Part shown: positions 1 through 9,580 of the stretch, in pieces
Position numbering within the stretch: the stretch's first letter is position 1
How the letters are laid out: every line of letters starts with the position of its first letter
DNA from: Branchiostoma floridae
Taxonomy: Eukaryota; Chordata; Leptocardii; Amphioxiformes; Branchiostomatidae
Length of the DNA stretch: 64,000 bases
Assembly: GCF_000003815.2 (NCBI RefSeq)
Contig: NC_049992.1
Location: forward strand, 13,183,105 to 13,247,104
Direction: 5' to 3'
Made by a program: the position numbers and the translations under genes
Notes under the pieces: generated by a model
The model's database searches: none
The model's input: the letters and a program-made list of their open reading frames with translations, nothing else
What the model was told of the DNA's origin: nothing

Positions 1-132
1 GCCGAAAACAATACCTGATCGTAGACAAGTCTGTGGACGACGGTTTTGACATGACCGACGCAGCCGTGGTCTGCAGGTCACTTGGCTACTCCGGAGCACA
101 GGACGTTCGTGATTCTGCTGGTTTCGGTGAAG
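1..132 (+). CDS. SRCR first-half exon, partial, irregular 5' part
   Basis: From about base 39 the frame reads [19 protein letters not shown], a clear SRCR first half, with a phase-1 donor after GFGE. Upstream of that, the expected WGTVC is not in frame: the bases gtctgtggacgac carry one more g than the usual gtctgtgacgac. Everything before it is unlike an SRCR domain. Either this copy has lost its first disulfide partner through a one-base insertion, or the window begins in a poorly assembled or allele-mixed stretch. Confidence 0.6.
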
Positions 133-3100
133 GTATGGATGTCTTTCTGATAGTCACAGGAGTTTGTTTTTGGACTTTATCAAAGTGAGAAGTGCGTCAA
201 TGCGTTCACATTTCAGCCAAAAATAAGCACGTGTGTTTTCGTCTGTTGGTACTCTTGTACGTAGAAATTGACTGTGCTCCATGGGTGTGTGGGGGTGGAT
301 GAAGATCTTTACTTCCTTTTTTTTTTATAAAGACTTGTTAAAATTTTGAATGCAATTTATTATCTTTTCAGAAAATACCCAATACCTTTGCCATTTAATA
401 GCCCCAAGGGTATCCAATAGCTCTTCTTATCAAACTCTTTGCTGTTGTGTTTAGGTTCTGGTAGTATCTTCATGGACGACATTGCATGTAGTGGGACCGA
501 GACCAGTTTGATCGACTGCCCGTCCGCAGGGTGGGGGGTTCACAACTGTGGCCACGGTGAAGACGTCGGTGTCGTTTGCCAAATTTCAGGTAGGGTATGA
601 CTTTTATCTTAGATTTTCGACATAAGGAACAAGTTAGAATCTTGTTATCAATGTTTATTTATCGCAACAGCAATTATAGTAAATACAAGCATCAACACAA
701 TGGCCAAGTGGGTGGCCAAGAGTGTTCGCCCTGCAGTCAGAAGGTCATGAGTTCGATCCCGGCCAAGTCATACCAAAGACTTGAAAATGGTACAAACTGC
801 AGCTGCTTTCTTTGGTTGGCACTCGGCAATGGGGAAAGAGTAAGGTTGCTGAACACATAGAGTACTACCAGTAGACTAGCTCCAATAGACTTGCACAAAG
901 CTGTGTGGCCCAGTGCGACAGAAACGGAGATGGGCGCCGTTTAGTGCGGGAAGTTCTTCAACTTTTTAAACTATGACAAGCATCAACAATAGCAGCATCC
1001 GTTGACAACAGGTGTCAAACGAAGACAATAGTGTCATTTATGATGTACTATCCAAATCCTGTTGTTGACGGTAAAGTGCCTGAAATAACGAAAAAAGAAT
1101 ATGCCGCGAATTGTTGACATAGTATGTTGTATGTGTAGTTGTGAGCCATGATTTGGACGAGTTTCTTGTCAAAACACAGAGTCTCTGACATCGAGCTGCA
1201 GTGATTTTCTATGCGGCAATGTGTACTGTATGGCCTCCGCCCTGGAGTGCGATGGCGTCTACAACTGTGGGGACAGAAGTGACGAAAACTGCGGTACGTA
1301 AAGTAAGGTTATCCGTAAACTTCGTGTTCGTGATGACCACACATGGCGTAATTTGTACAAATTTTACACCAATCACTTCTTCCCTTTTATCAACGTCACA
1401 TACAAGTAGTTTTCAAACAAGCATACACCCTTTTTTATGCAACTAGAAAGTGTTAGCTTTAGATATAGCCGTGGAGAATGTTGCAATGTTTCTTTTATAC
1501 GGGTATAAGACTAAAGTGGCAACAGCGCTAGCTTGCAGTCTTATACGCGTATGATACCGCACGAAATCAACTTTACATAGTGACCCGCACACTGAAACTA
1601 CATTTTCGAACGATGCTATGAAAAGTTACTGATTCCAATAATTAGAACATTGCAGAGGGACAGCTAGCTGTTATCTTATCCGTATACAACGTATATATAA
1701 CAATGAACTACTAACAAATACATTTATACACTACCCAATCTACCAGCATCCCGCAAACGGTCAGAGACAACCCCCACGTTCTCTCGTGGTTGGATCTCAA
1801 GGTCAAAGTCAAGGCCTTCCCCGATCCCCAAATGCACCTGCATCAAACCAACGTTCAACTGTACTGTCCGGACGTGCCGTCGGAACTTTTCCAGCCAATT
1901 CTCCTTCGGGACAGCCAAACGGACAACCCCGTGATGGTGGTACTCCATCACCGGCACCGCCTGGACGTCCTGCCGTGTTCGGCGCACCTGCCTCGGAACA
2001 GCCAGACGGACAACCCCGTGGTACTCCATCACCGGCACCGCCTGGATTTCCTGCAGTGTTCAGTGCACCTGCCTCGGGACAGCCAGACGGACAACTCCGT
2101 GGTACTCCATCACCGGCACCGCCTGGACGTCCTGCCGTGTTCGGTGCACCTGCCTCGGAACAGCCAGACGGACAACCCCGTGGTACTCCATCACCGGCAC
2201 CGCCTGGATTTCCTGCCGTGTTCAGTGCACCTGCCTCGGGACAGCCAGACGGACAACCCCGTGGTACTCCATCACCGGCACCGCCTGGACTTCCTGCCGT
2301 GTTCGGTGCACCTGCCTCGGGACAGCCAGACGGACAACTCCGCGGTACTCCATCACCGGCACCGCCTGGACGTCCGGCCGTGTTCGGCGCACCTGCAAGA
2401 GACTCCCGCCTACAGCCGAGTCAGCGTTCGGGACCATGGGGAAGCCCGCCTCCCTTCTTCAACTTCCCACCTGCACCATGGGGCCTTCCACCTCCGAACA
2501 CTACCCGAATGGCTCCTCCACCTTGGCCCTGGCATCCAGCCCTGATGTGGCCGCCCATGCCGATGTGGTAGGAAAAGTATAAGTCGTAACATGTTGGAAC
2601 ATGAGTATATATTATAAGTAAAACTGTTAGTTGAGCAAGGAATTAATGACGTATTTAGTATTTCTTTGTATGTTCTTTTCAACTTCAAGTTTACTTGATA
2701 TATTGAGAAAACGTATTGAATCTATATATAATGTCCTCATTTTAGTTTAAACTCGGATTTTTAAATGTTGCTAGATATTGTATTTTAATGCTCGTGTATG
2801 GACACTATTTTACTTATTGCACTGTTGTTGTTTCTTTTTTATATGAAAACATTCCGAAGTGGATGCAAGAGCTTTGGCGTGTGGAATGTACACGGATTAG
2901 GTTCCAAACTAGAGGATTCTGATTTTCTGTCTCACATCAAAAAGTTCGACTTCTTCTCGCTTTTAGAAACCTGGAGTACAGAAAACACCAAAATTAACAT
3001 TCCCAACTACAGCTATTTTCATCAACATAGACAAAAGAGCAAGCGAGCGAAACGTTCTTCGGGAGGTATTGTCTTCCTATTTAAAAACGAATACAAATGT

Positions 3101-6100
3101 TACGTAAAGAAAGCACCATCTAAATCAACAGATGCCCTTTGGGTACAAATCGACCGCCAACTACTCGGTTTGCCCAAAGACTTATTTAAGATGAATCTCA
3201 CTTTCTATTAGATTGTAGTTTATATAGTAACGATAGAAGTATTCTTTTTAGCCATATTATAGGAAAGTTCCCTCGCTTTGAATATATGTCTAGTGTTGAA
3301 AAATTCATTTTTCTTATGAGCTTTGATCAAACGACATTGTACAAACACATCTCAAGCTACATATTTAACATAACTAAGAAACGAGAAGAAGCCGAACAAA
3401 TGTATTAGAATAGTTTTAGAATTTATTTTTTAGATTAGTCTTAGAACCCATGTTTACTGCATTACTACCCTTTGTATCTATATGCCTGTACTTAGCCCGA
3501 TAGGGCATGAATGTGCAATAAAGGCTATTACTATTAACGCCTCGCACATATCCCCGGTACAGCTAATAGACTTCGGCTGGTGGATGGCGGAACTGTAGAT
3601 GAAGGCCGTTTGGAGGTCCGGCCAGCCGACAGTTACTCCTGGGGGACGGTCTGTGACGACCTGTTCGACATGGACGACGCCTCTGTTGCCTGTAGAACGC
3701 TGGGATACTCTCGGGCTATTACATTCTATGGGTCTGCGCACTTTGGAGAAGGTACGCCATTTATATTTGGTTATCACGCCATGGGAGGCTGTCGTATTCT
3801 CACATTTTACACATATTGGTACATGTGTCATAGTTATTGTTACTATATAATCATCGACGTATCCATCCATTCCTTCAATCAACTCACTCATCTCACCTCA
3901 CACATAACGAAATGATTTGAAATGCGCTTTGTAGACCTACTTTTAGGGACGGCATAGGGTGATCGCAAATCACACACGTAACGGCCCCTATTCAACTTCC
4001 CTATGGCCCCATCAGTACAGAGGCTTGCCTTTTACATGGCTGACAACTTACTCGTCAGGCAATATGTGTCCAACACTGGTGGCAACCTGTAAACACAGAC
4101 ATGTCTTTTAAAAGTTTTCAGGATAATGTTAAGGTTTTCTCTGTAACACGAACAGGGTCGGGAGAAATCTACATGGACAACTTAGAGTGTTCCGGGGACG
4201 AGAACACCCTGTTTGACTGCTCGTACCCAGGTTGGGGAGTTCACACCTGCCGTCACTTCGAGGACGTCGGTGTCATCTGTAGAAATGAAACCCCAGGTGA
4301 GAACATGCCACATTTCGTCGTAGCAGCAACAAAGTGTGATTATTGATTGCGGCCAAGAGGCTGGATTGTGATATTGTTACCTCCATGAAATGTCATGGAA
4401 TGGAGGTTATATTTTCTTTTATGTGTCTTTGTCTGTGTACAAGATTACTCAAGAACGGCTGGATGGACTGGTTTCATACTTGTTGTGTTGGTGGGGTGTG
4501 ATGAAAGCTCGAATCGATGAGATTTGGGGCGCCGTATCTGTCGTTATAATTGATGTAATAATATCAGAAATCACCCCTATATGTGAGATATATTGAAACA
4601 GGCATCGTGCTTTATGTGTTTGTTAATGAGCTTAGCTGCAAGCAGATAGTGAGGTGATTTCTATGACAGCTGGTTGGGGAACCTCTAGTAGTTTTATTTA
4701 TGTCTGCTTAGGACTGTTTGAAATATTTGTAACAGTTGGCACATTAGTGCCTCTGTTTGCCCAGCCCAACATTCTAGAACATCTGTTTTTGTGGTTAAGG
4801 TAATGTAACAGTTAAGTCCTGAAAGCAACTGTTTCCCGATGCTGGGCAACTGTTTCCAGATGCTGGACAATTTGAATATGATAAATAACTTTGTATTTAG
4901 CCACTTGTGCCTTTGGGGACCTGGTGTGTTATACTTCGTTTGCGCTGTTAGATTTTGTGTTCCGCATGGCTTATGCTGATGTTGTGTTGGTAAGTACTTG
5001 CATTATTATATATCGGGCATCAACTTGTCTCCATATCCTACATGTAGGTATTGGTTGATGGATATTTCATGTCCTTTTGGTTGTGTTAATGATGTGTTTG
5101 TATCCTGTATTGTATTTCTTGTATTGCATTAGTGTATTTGTCATATGTCATATTATGACAAAGCATACAAAGTGTTGTTATTTAATGTTATTGTGTTGTT
5201 TCTGCCCAGGATTGCCTGAAAAACAGGTCTAGATTGACCTGAGCTGTATATGCCTGGTTAAATAAATAAAGTGAAAGTAAATAAATACAGTTGCGATTTT
5301 ACCCAGTATGCAGAACATAATGTGTCCTGGAAAATGAGTGGTTACTGTCTGTGTTTTTCGCACCTATATTTTTTCCCATATTGCGTCGATCTATTGAACT
5401 CAAATCAGACTCTGAAGTGTCACATATTCATATTTCCTAATCAGATGGACATTGTTTTTGTCTTTAAATAAAAAAAAAAACAGTTCTTGCATAACAGTAA
5501 TATCCATTACTCTCAAATACAACCGACCATCAACATACATAACATCCACAAAAAGCAATGAATATTTCATATGAGGTCCCCGAACTCTAGTTTATATTGT
5601 GATTATATCTTGACATAGCCAATGATCTTGACATTAGATCTTGAATGAACATAGTAGTATGCGCAATGTACGTCTGTATTGGTTTGCACAAAATAGTCCG
5701 ACATCTGTACACGTACTGTTTCTTTGTAAAAATGAAGTCCATAATCGGAAAGGCGAGTAGTAATTTATTGCTATGATCATATTCCATAGACTCTCCAGGT
5801 GTCGAGCTCAGTGGCGGCGCCATCGCTGGGATCGTGATCGGTGTGCTGGTTGGTGTCGGCCTGTTGGCAGTGTTGCTCCACCACTACAAGAAGACCAGCT
5901 CACAACCCACTCCTGCCAACCGGGTCCGTCCGAACCAGCAGACAGTCGGGACGAACAATACCACATTCCGCCGCCCGTCACAAAATCCCCCAGCGGTGCC
6001 CAGCCCATTAGCAGCGACACGCAACCCCCCATATAACCCCCAGCACCAGATACCTTCAGGGTACCAGCCCTACCCACCGCCCCAACAGTACGCCCCTCCT

Positions 6101-6226
6101 CCTTCCTACGACACAGCTCTGAACATGCCTAGACAGCCCCCTAGCGGATTCACATCACATTCGTACTCATCCCAAAATCCGGCGTATGCCCCTCCCCCTG
6201 AACCATTTAGATACGGAGTGACGTAG
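1..6226 (+). CDS. Gene A: SRCR/LDLa single-pass membrane receptor (5' end outside window)
   Basis: Exons inferred from GT/AG sites and continuous phase-1 joins: <1-132 (SRCR first half), 455-589 (SRCR second half), 1180-1293 (LDLa), 3563-3751 and 4156-4296 (second SRCR), 5799-6226 (membrane anchor and tail, stop TAG at 6224-6226). The SRCR halves show RLVDGG, WGTVCDD, CRTLGY, IYMDN and GWGVH signatures; with two exons per domain and six cysteines they are group A. The LDLa has all six cysteines and ends CGDRSDENC. The anchor exon starts GVELSGG, then a hydrophobic helix from [10 protein letters not shown] to LLAVLL, a HHYKK stop-transfer, and a Pro-rich tail with PPSYDTAL and the end YGVT. 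No signal-peptide exon lies between 2571 and 3563, so I join both halves into one gene. The first 35 bases of exon 1 do not match the SRCR family. Likely a surface recognition receptor; ligand unknown. Confidence 0.8.
698..975 (+). mobile_element. tRNA-derived SINE, copy 1
   Basis: The 5' part has tRNA-promoter boxes: an A-box-like tggccaagtggg near 701 and the B box gttcgatccc at 751-760. The body shares long blocks with copy 2 at 11919-12167, for instance gaaacggagatgggcgccg. It is flanked by a perfect 13-bp direct repeat, acaagcatcaaca, at 685-697 and 976-988, the target-site duplication expected of LINE-driven insertion. It lies in an intron of gene A. The short open frame that covers it is not a gene. 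Confidence 0.88.
1747..2571 (+). CDS. Proline-rich tandem-repeat coding exon, probably terminal
   Basis: The frame with codons at positions 1786, 1789 and so on runs open to TAG at 2569-2571. It holds six copies of a 27-residue unit (81 bp) of the form [16 protein letters not shown], then [FRL]PAVF[SG]APAS. After the repeats comes a Pro/Trp-rich end ([15 protein letters not shown]). Units alternate between an F/S type and an R/G type, so a two-unit (162-bp) higher order is visible. Because 81 is a multiple of three, another + frame and parts of the - strand are open too; the biased non-repeat end supports the frame chosen. The start is uncertain: an acceptor at 1746 is possible but is not in phase with the LDLa exon at 1293. 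It could be an alternative last exon of gene A, giving a secreted form, or a separate gene. No known family recognised. Confidence 0.45.
   Translation, partial: HPANGQRQPPRSLVVGSQGQSQGLPRSPNAPASNQRSTVLSGRAVGTFPANSPSGQPNGQPRDGGTPSPAPPGRPAVFGAPASEQPDGQPRGTPSPAPPGFPAVFSAPASGQPDGQLRGTPSPAPPGRPAVFGAPASEQPDGQPRGTPSPAPPGFPAVFSAPASGQPDGQPRGTPSPAPPGLPAVFGAPASGQPDGQLRGTPSPAPPGRPAVFGAPARDSRLQPSQRSGPWGSPPPFFNFPPAPWGLPPPNTTRMAPPPWPWHPALMWPPMPMW
1930..2400 (+). repeat. 81-bp coding minisatellite, about six copies
   Basis: The unit starts near gacagccagacggacaa and recurs every 81 bp. The first copy has a short insertion (RDGG). Copies differ by a few bases. The array forms most of the Pro-rich exon and is likely to vary in length between alleles. 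Confidence 0.9.
2798..3540 (+). mobile_element. Internally deleted non-LTR retrotransposon (LINE), endonuclease plus 3' end
   Basis: From about 2860 the frame reads [16 protein letters not shown] and then FFSLLETWS and GGIVFLFKN, the start of an APE-type endonuclease domain. At about 3190 it jumps to a LINE ORF2 C-terminus in another frame: [16 protein letters not shown], then [10 protein letters not shown] and [10 protein letters not shown] with a stop. The whole reverse transcriptase is missing, so about 2 kb was deleted between the two pieces. The 3' end has a hairpin (gcccgatagggc) and the motif gcatgaatgtgcaataaa followed by a ctatta-like tail ending near 3537. Closest clades by C-terminal motif are CR1/L2-like; the exact family is not assigned. 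It lies in an intron of gene A. Confidence 0.8.
4630..5290 (+). mobile_element. Probable non-LTR retrotransposon 3' end with AAAT tail
   Basis: The segment ends with ttgcctgaaaaacaggtc, a short stem, then ctggttaaataaataaag and an A-rich (AAAT)n tail to about 5287. That is the usual look of a CR1-like LINE 3' end. No coding remnant is readable upstream, so the left border is a guess. Confidence 0.4.
5640..6226 (+). repeat. Duplicated intron plus membrane-anchor exon, copy in gene A
   Basis: From about 5640 the intron and anchor exon align with 16120-16654 in gene E. Shared blocks include the branch and acceptor region tatgatcatattccatagac, then ctcagtggcggcgccatcgc and the rest of the transmembrane helix. 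The similarity falls off in the Pro-rich tail but returns at the C-terminus (APPPEP, YG[VM]T). This is one duplicated cassette of intron end, anchor and stop codon. Confidence 0.85.
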
Positions 6227-7960
6227 CTCCCGTTGTAAAAAGGCCATATGAGCTGGTGTTTTCTTCATTTCGTGAATGTAAGTTCATATCAACACACGCA
6301 CTAATGAATAGACGTAGCCACAGCTGTAACATATTGAGAGGTTTGCGGAAACTGAGATGGAGTTTTTGAAGTGATAACGTCACGCATCAGACGATATGTC
6401 ATCTATTGGATGGAAACCCCCTCAGTCTTCATTCAGGAAATTATGGGGTTCAAAGCGTACCCTTCCCTCGATGAACATTTAACAGTTAGTTACACAATCT
6501 GTATAGTTTGTCAGCAGCGTGTATTGCATGTACAGAATGGTTAAAGAAATTTCTGAAGGGCAACTGTATGTGTTGCCTCAACCTGTACAGTCTTCTGTGA
6601 AGTTTTTGTAAATTTCTGTGTAGAAATTTTCAAAGTGCAGATAAAAGAGTATTTTGCAATAGGATTTGTGCTGTTTTTTTTTCTTTTGCTCGTAGCACTT
6701 GTCATGTCATCAGTGATCAAGCTTTAGAGTACATATGTTTGTTGATTCTATGTATAGCAAATCAGTCAAGGTCAAATTTACACTTTCAACGATATAAAGC
6801 AAAATGTCACATTGTGCATTATAGAATACGGACGTAAGGGAATCCCTGTGCGCTTTTCTTGTTTTTTTTCTTTCATTTACATAAGCAGCCCTAGGCCTGG
6901 AAATTATAGTAACTGGTCTTTCTAGTGATATAAAGCACCATGCATCTGGTCGATCAAAGCCAACTTTCCAAACTTTTGTGTTGGATACGTTACTGGTTAT
7001 AGGGTGCTAAACGGAGTCCTAAGTGTGTACAGTAAGACATTAGAATTTCATCCTTTATCATAGCTAAATAGACCCTACTTGCACATAAAATTGAAATCAG
7101 ACGAATAACACAAGAAAAAGATATACACTGCGCAATATATTGGACAAAAAGAAAGTAACGTTTAGGAAGAATTTCAATTTGACCAGGGCGTTACATTTTC
7201 TTTTACTCTACTAATTTAAAAGATAGTGACTGCTACTTTTGTGGGACTGAATTTATTCCTCCACTCCAGTTTGAGTTAGGAACTCCTACTAGATATGGCA
7301 TAACATAGTCATTTTTGATACTACACGTGGTTATGTATTCATGAAGATTGAAGTATATAGCTGGCATGAAGACCCCTCATCGATCCTAGAGTAAATGTTT
7401 TGTTTCGGTCTTTTTCGTGAAGGCCTTTTTTATTAAGTTTAATATTCATGTAAATAAAATCATATTATAAGGGAAGTCATCTACTAGACATGAACGGACA
7501 AGAGGTCGGATTCCGACATTTGCTGATGTATACCGCGACTTATTGATAACGTTACCATGCTGAAATGCTGTTCGATTAAAAATTTGAATGTATATCGATC
7601 CCTGGCACACGACCTAAGGGTACCCATCACTCCTTGCGAAATCTCAGCTCGCAGCCTCGCTTTCGTGATGCCCGGCCGTACCAGTCTCTGTTGGATACCC
7701 GGAGCGTCAATGGCCTTGGAACGACAGTCAAGAAGCCAGAAGTCAATGTTCAACTGAATCAGTTATTTGCACACACAGATCGACTTGCCGTTGGCAAGGG
7801 GAATACATAACAGTTCATTGTCGACAGGTACAGGGTAGATCGAATTACCCCCACACAGGGACAAACAAGATTTATTCAACCACAGCACAAGGCACCTTTC
7901 GAGTTTTTATAAGGAGAAGCACTCGGTCTACATTCTAAAAGTCGCGTTAAAGGTCTTAAA
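6227..7960. other. Intergenic region between genes A and C
   Basis: AT-rich sequence carrying the presumed 3' UTR of gene A. I see no further coding exon, RNA gene or clear mobile element. A 66-codon frame at 7557 has no family features. Confidence 0.5.
7904..7914 (+). promoter_or_regulatory. Possible TATA box of gene C
   Basis: The sequence tttttataagg lies about 50 bases before the gene C start codon, a fitting distance for a short 5' UTR. Position and match are the only evidence. Confidence 0.3.
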
Positions 7961-9333
7961 ATGGCACGATTTCTGTTTCTGCTCATGTTGGCAACTTTTT
8001 TCAAAAACTCACTTCAACAAGGTCAAGGTATGTGGAATGTGTCTGTGATCATGGCTGAAACGTTAACTAGAACTTAGACTTGACGATTTGTCTATGTATC
8101 AACATATCTTAAACTACGTGATCAGAACGTACTTTGAAGAGTGGCATTCTGAAATATCATTCAAAGGCAAACAAAAATCATGACATTACAAGATATAGAA
8201 CTGTTGAAAGTTTTTTTAGTGTTACTAGCTGCTAAGACGCATCTGCTAGCTAATAAATATTCAAACGTCATGTTTGACTACCTGTACTACCAGTCATCGG
8301 ATACAACCTGGAACGTTGGGCCCATCTTGGGGAGTAGTACTGTGGGGATGCACGTTACGGACACGAGCACGTACGCAGACGGCGTAACCGGCACATGGAA
8401 TCTGTATGATAGTATCAGTGATCTGTTCCAACCCAACATCCTTGTTACCGTTACTTGCTGGACAACTATTGGTAAGCACCATTCTACAGTCTCCCGGCAA
8501 ACTATTTGTGAGCGATGTAAGAAACCTCACAAAGTTTAGAAAACAGGATGGTATTCTCGATTCTTCTAACAGACGAAACTAATTTTACAAATCAACTGAA
8601 ATCAAAAAGGAACCCACAAGTCGTTTTGGAATTGTCTGAGAGACAATATTCTAACATTTAAAAGAGGCTACCAATATAGACAAATTCTCTTGTAGACGTT
8701 AATGTTATTGTAGACAGGGCTTATAGTAGCTAGAAATTCAATACTTATTCTCTCGTCTGATATAAATTTATTTTTTTAATGTTTCCATGCCTTCTTCTTT
8801 CGACAGTCCATTTCTAACGTAACGTTATATGTTATGTTGACATATTGACGGAACACGGATTCAAAATCATATTTCAAATTCAGCGATGGAGTTTAGACAT
8901 CCAGGTAATTAGTCATTGACGAAAGATAGTGAATTCTCACTTAAATTTACGTCTGGTCGTTTACAAAATCTATCCCCGGCCGGTTCCTTGAGTAACTTTT
9001 GTGTTGTATATGATATTTCTAATAATTAACATCGTACCCAACTTTTTGTTTTTCTTAGATGTCTCGACGGGGCTGAGCACTGGGGCCATCGTTGGCATAG
9101 TAGTCGGTGTCTTTTTCGGTGTGGTGCTTATCGTAGTTGTTTTGTGCTGCTGTTTTGTCTGTGCCGCCTGTAAGAAAGGCGGGTCGGTAGCAGCTACACC
9201 ACACAACACCCCAGCTTACCCTGGACCCCCAGAGCCAGAACCAGAACGCGGCAGAACAGTGGTGGTCATAGGCTTGGTTCTGCCCGCCGGCGCCCCTAGA
9301 GACACTAGTGACCCTGAAACCACCACTAACTAA
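7961..9333 (+). CDS. Gene C: small membrane protein with part of an unnamed ectodomain module
   Basis: Three exons, all phase 1: 7961-8027 (signal peptide, MARFLFLLMLATFF), 8250-8471 (module, about 74 residues), 9059-9333 (anchor and tail, stop 9331-9333); 187 aa. The module reads FDYLYYQ, WNVGPILGSSTVGMHV and VTGTWNLYD, ending VTVTCW. It is the second half of the module found whole in gene D at 20742-21059; the first half, with its leading Cys and GRPVY, is absent here. The anchor begins [19 protein letters not shown] and runs into a Cys-rich inner border (LCCCFVCAACKK). The tail is rich in Pro and Glu but has no PPxY. The gene may be a shortened relative of D or may use an exon I did not find. 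Function unknown. Confidence 0.7.
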
Positions 9334-9413
9334 TACTTCAACGTCACATTTGCCGTTATTTGATGTATCCGACTGCTTTTTTATACTACCGCTTATCAGA
9401 TTGCTGATCAAAA

Positions 9414-9573
9414 CTAGCCTCCGTTGCAGACTTCTAGCGGGACAAACGTCTTTCCACGCCAAACTCCCTTCTTCCTAGACACAAGAGAGCCTAAGCCATC
9501 GTTGAAAACGCGAACCAGCGCCCCCGCCCTAAAATTAAAGCCAGTCCCGCTCGAAGTCTGCAACGGAGGCTAG
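9414..9573. mobile_element. MITE with 30-bp inverted ends and 7-8 bp target duplication
   Basis: The ends ctagcctccgttgcagac and gtctgcaacggaggctag are inverted repeats that continue about 30 bp inwards with one or two mismatches (tctagcgggac against gtcccgctcga). The element is flanked by atcaaaa at 9407-9413 and 9574-9580; counting the shared g gives gatcaaaa, 8 bp, as hAT elements make. It sits just after the stop codon of gene C, probably in its 3' UTR. Confidence 0.85.
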
Positions 9574-9580
9574 ATCAAAA

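Noticed and set aside
698-975. A tRNA gene
   Set aside because: A and B boxes are present but no cloverleaf can be drawn, and the 13-bp target duplications and second copy show it is a SINE.
1790-2545. Second + frame through the 81-bp repeat (units with LHHRHRLD)
   Set aside because: Frame shadow of the repeat; its end after the array has no compositional character, unlike the Pro/Trp-rich end of the chosen frame.
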